A DNA stretch of 6,149 bases, from positions 1 to 6,149 of the forward strand of contig JACOEF010000130.1 of the NCBI GenBank assembly GCA_024998705.1, read 5' to 3'. The notes under the pieces were generated by a model. It did no database searches. It saw only the letters and a list, made by a program, of their open reading frames with translations, and was not told the DNA's origin. Position numbers and translations under genes: made by a program. Shown piece after piece: positions 5,534-6,149 of the stretch (positions within the stretch are counted from its first letter, which is position 1; each line of letters begins with the position of its first letter). The DNA comes from Nitrospira sp. (GTDB taxonomy: Bacteria; Nitrospirota; Nitrospiria; Nitrospirales; Nitrospiraceae).

Positions 5534-6149
5534 ATGGCTAATCACACGAAGCACATTCCGCGGTGGTTATCACTGGCATTGGTGGCCGGCATGGCCTTGT
5601 GCTGCGTCGATGGGAGTTGGGCCGCCGGACCCGATGCCTGGCAGCAGTTGTTCGCGGACGGTGTGAAGGCCAGGGAAGCGGCGCACTATGCCGAGGCCGA
5701 GCATCTCCTGCGGCGCGCTCTAGACGAAGCTGAGCAGGTCGGCTTCGATGCCGCTCGCGTTGCCGCGGCAGCCAACAACCTCGGACTCCTGTATCACGAT
5801 CAGGGGCGTCTCGCGGAGGCGCAGCCGCTCTATGCCCGTGCGCTCGCCATTTGGGAGCAGCAATTGGGCCCGGAGCATGAAGATGTCGCCGCGGCCTTAA
5901 ACAACCTGGCGGAAATCGCCCATGCCGAAGCTGATTGGGGTCGCGCGGAGCCGTTATATGAACGTGTACTCGCCATCGAACGTAACGTGCTGGGTGCGGC
6001 GCACCCCGATGTCGCGATCAGCCTGAACAACTTGGCCGAGTTATACCGCAAGCAGGGACGAGAGACGGCCGCCGAATCGATGTATTCCCTGGCCCTGATT
6101 CTTATGGAAGAGGCCCGTGGGATGGATCCCCCGGATCTGGGACCTGTGC
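5534..6149 (+). CDS. Exported tetratricopeptide-repeat protein, kinesin-light-chain type (3' partial)
   Basis: 205 codons are visible and the frame is open at the window end. Residues 1-30 are a Sec signal peptide: K6 and R10, a hydrophobic core WLSLALVAGMALCC, and the cleavage-like SWA before AG. TPR units follow. A first divergent unit is at about 34-67 (LFADGVKAREAAHYAEAEHLLRRAL read in parts). Three regular units then begin near the Asn-Asn-Leu triplets at N81, N123 and N165 (codons at 5774, 5900 and 6026). The spacing is exactly 126 bases, or 42 residues, the period of kinesin-light-chain-like TPR_10/TPR_12 repeats. Typical residues recur: NNLAxLY, then GRxxxAExLYxRALAI, then LGxxHxDVA. 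Such domains are protein-binding scaffolds. The partner is not evident, and downstream units or a C-terminal domain may lie beyond the edge. It follows the HTH gene by 195 bases in the same direction, but the UUCG hairpin between them argues against simple cotranscription. Confidence 0.88.
   Translation, partial: MANHTKHIPRWLSLALVAGMALCCVDGSWAAGPDAWQQLFADGVKAREAAHYAEAEHLLRRALDEAEQVGFDAARVAAAANNLGLLYHDQGRLAEAQPLYARALAIWEQQLGPEHEDVAAALNNLAEIAHAEADWGRAEPLYERVLAIERNVLGAAHPDVAISLNNLAELYRKQGRETAAESMYSLALILMEEARGMDPPDLGPV

Noticed and set aside
4853..5554. 233-codon minus-strand open frame across the HTH gene
   Set aside because: The plus strand encodes a recognisable HTH domain and the TPR start within this interval; the minus-strand product is rich in Pro/Arg/His with no known features.

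Overview
The window is about 60% GC. It holds five genes, all on the plus strand. The base composition, the codon choice and a small secreted protein with a CSWACQATS-type motif remind me of Nitrospira or a similar Gram-negative environmental bacterium. That placement rests on memory and is tentative. An outer-membrane receptor with a C-terminal Phe does establish a diderm cell envelope.

Layout. (1) 1-1976: a TonB-dependent outer-membrane receptor, cut by the left edge of the window and broken by a single-base frameshift between the plug and the barrel, near 282-285. (2) 1977-2187: a spacer with two strong hairpins and an AT-rich inverted repeat that could be an operator. (3) 2188-4161: an exported S9-family (prolyl oligopeptidase / acylaminoacyl-peptidase type) protein with an N-terminal beta-propeller and a C-terminal alpha/beta-hydrolase domain. 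The fold motifs are well kept, but the catalytic Ser is Gly516 and the catalytic His is Gln633, so it looks like a pseudopeptidase. (4) 4162-4384: a spacer. (5) 4385-4717: a small exported protein of 110 residues rich in His and Cys, probably metal-related, with a long nested hairpin over its stop codon. (6) 4718-5089: a non-coding stretch with inverted repeats. (7) 5090-5338: a small excisionase/MerR-like helix-turn-helix protein. (8) 5339-5533: a spacer with a C(UUCG)G hairpin and an 11-bp direct repeat. (9) 5534 to the right edge: an exported protein of kinesin-light-chain-type TPRs with an exact 42-residue period, cut by the window end.

How the genes may work together (inference). The receptor would import a ligand across the outer membrane using TonB energy, and the adjacent S9 protein would meet that ligand, or a peptide part of it, in the periplasm. 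The same pairing of a TonB receptor with an S9 hydrolase is known from lasso-peptide loci, where the hydrolase is an isopeptidase. Here the S9 partner has lost two triad residues, so it may bind rather than cut. Alternatively, receptor and peptidase may be decaying together. The small His/Cys protein, the HTH protein and the TPR protein are separated by 195-372 bp and need not belong to the same unit.
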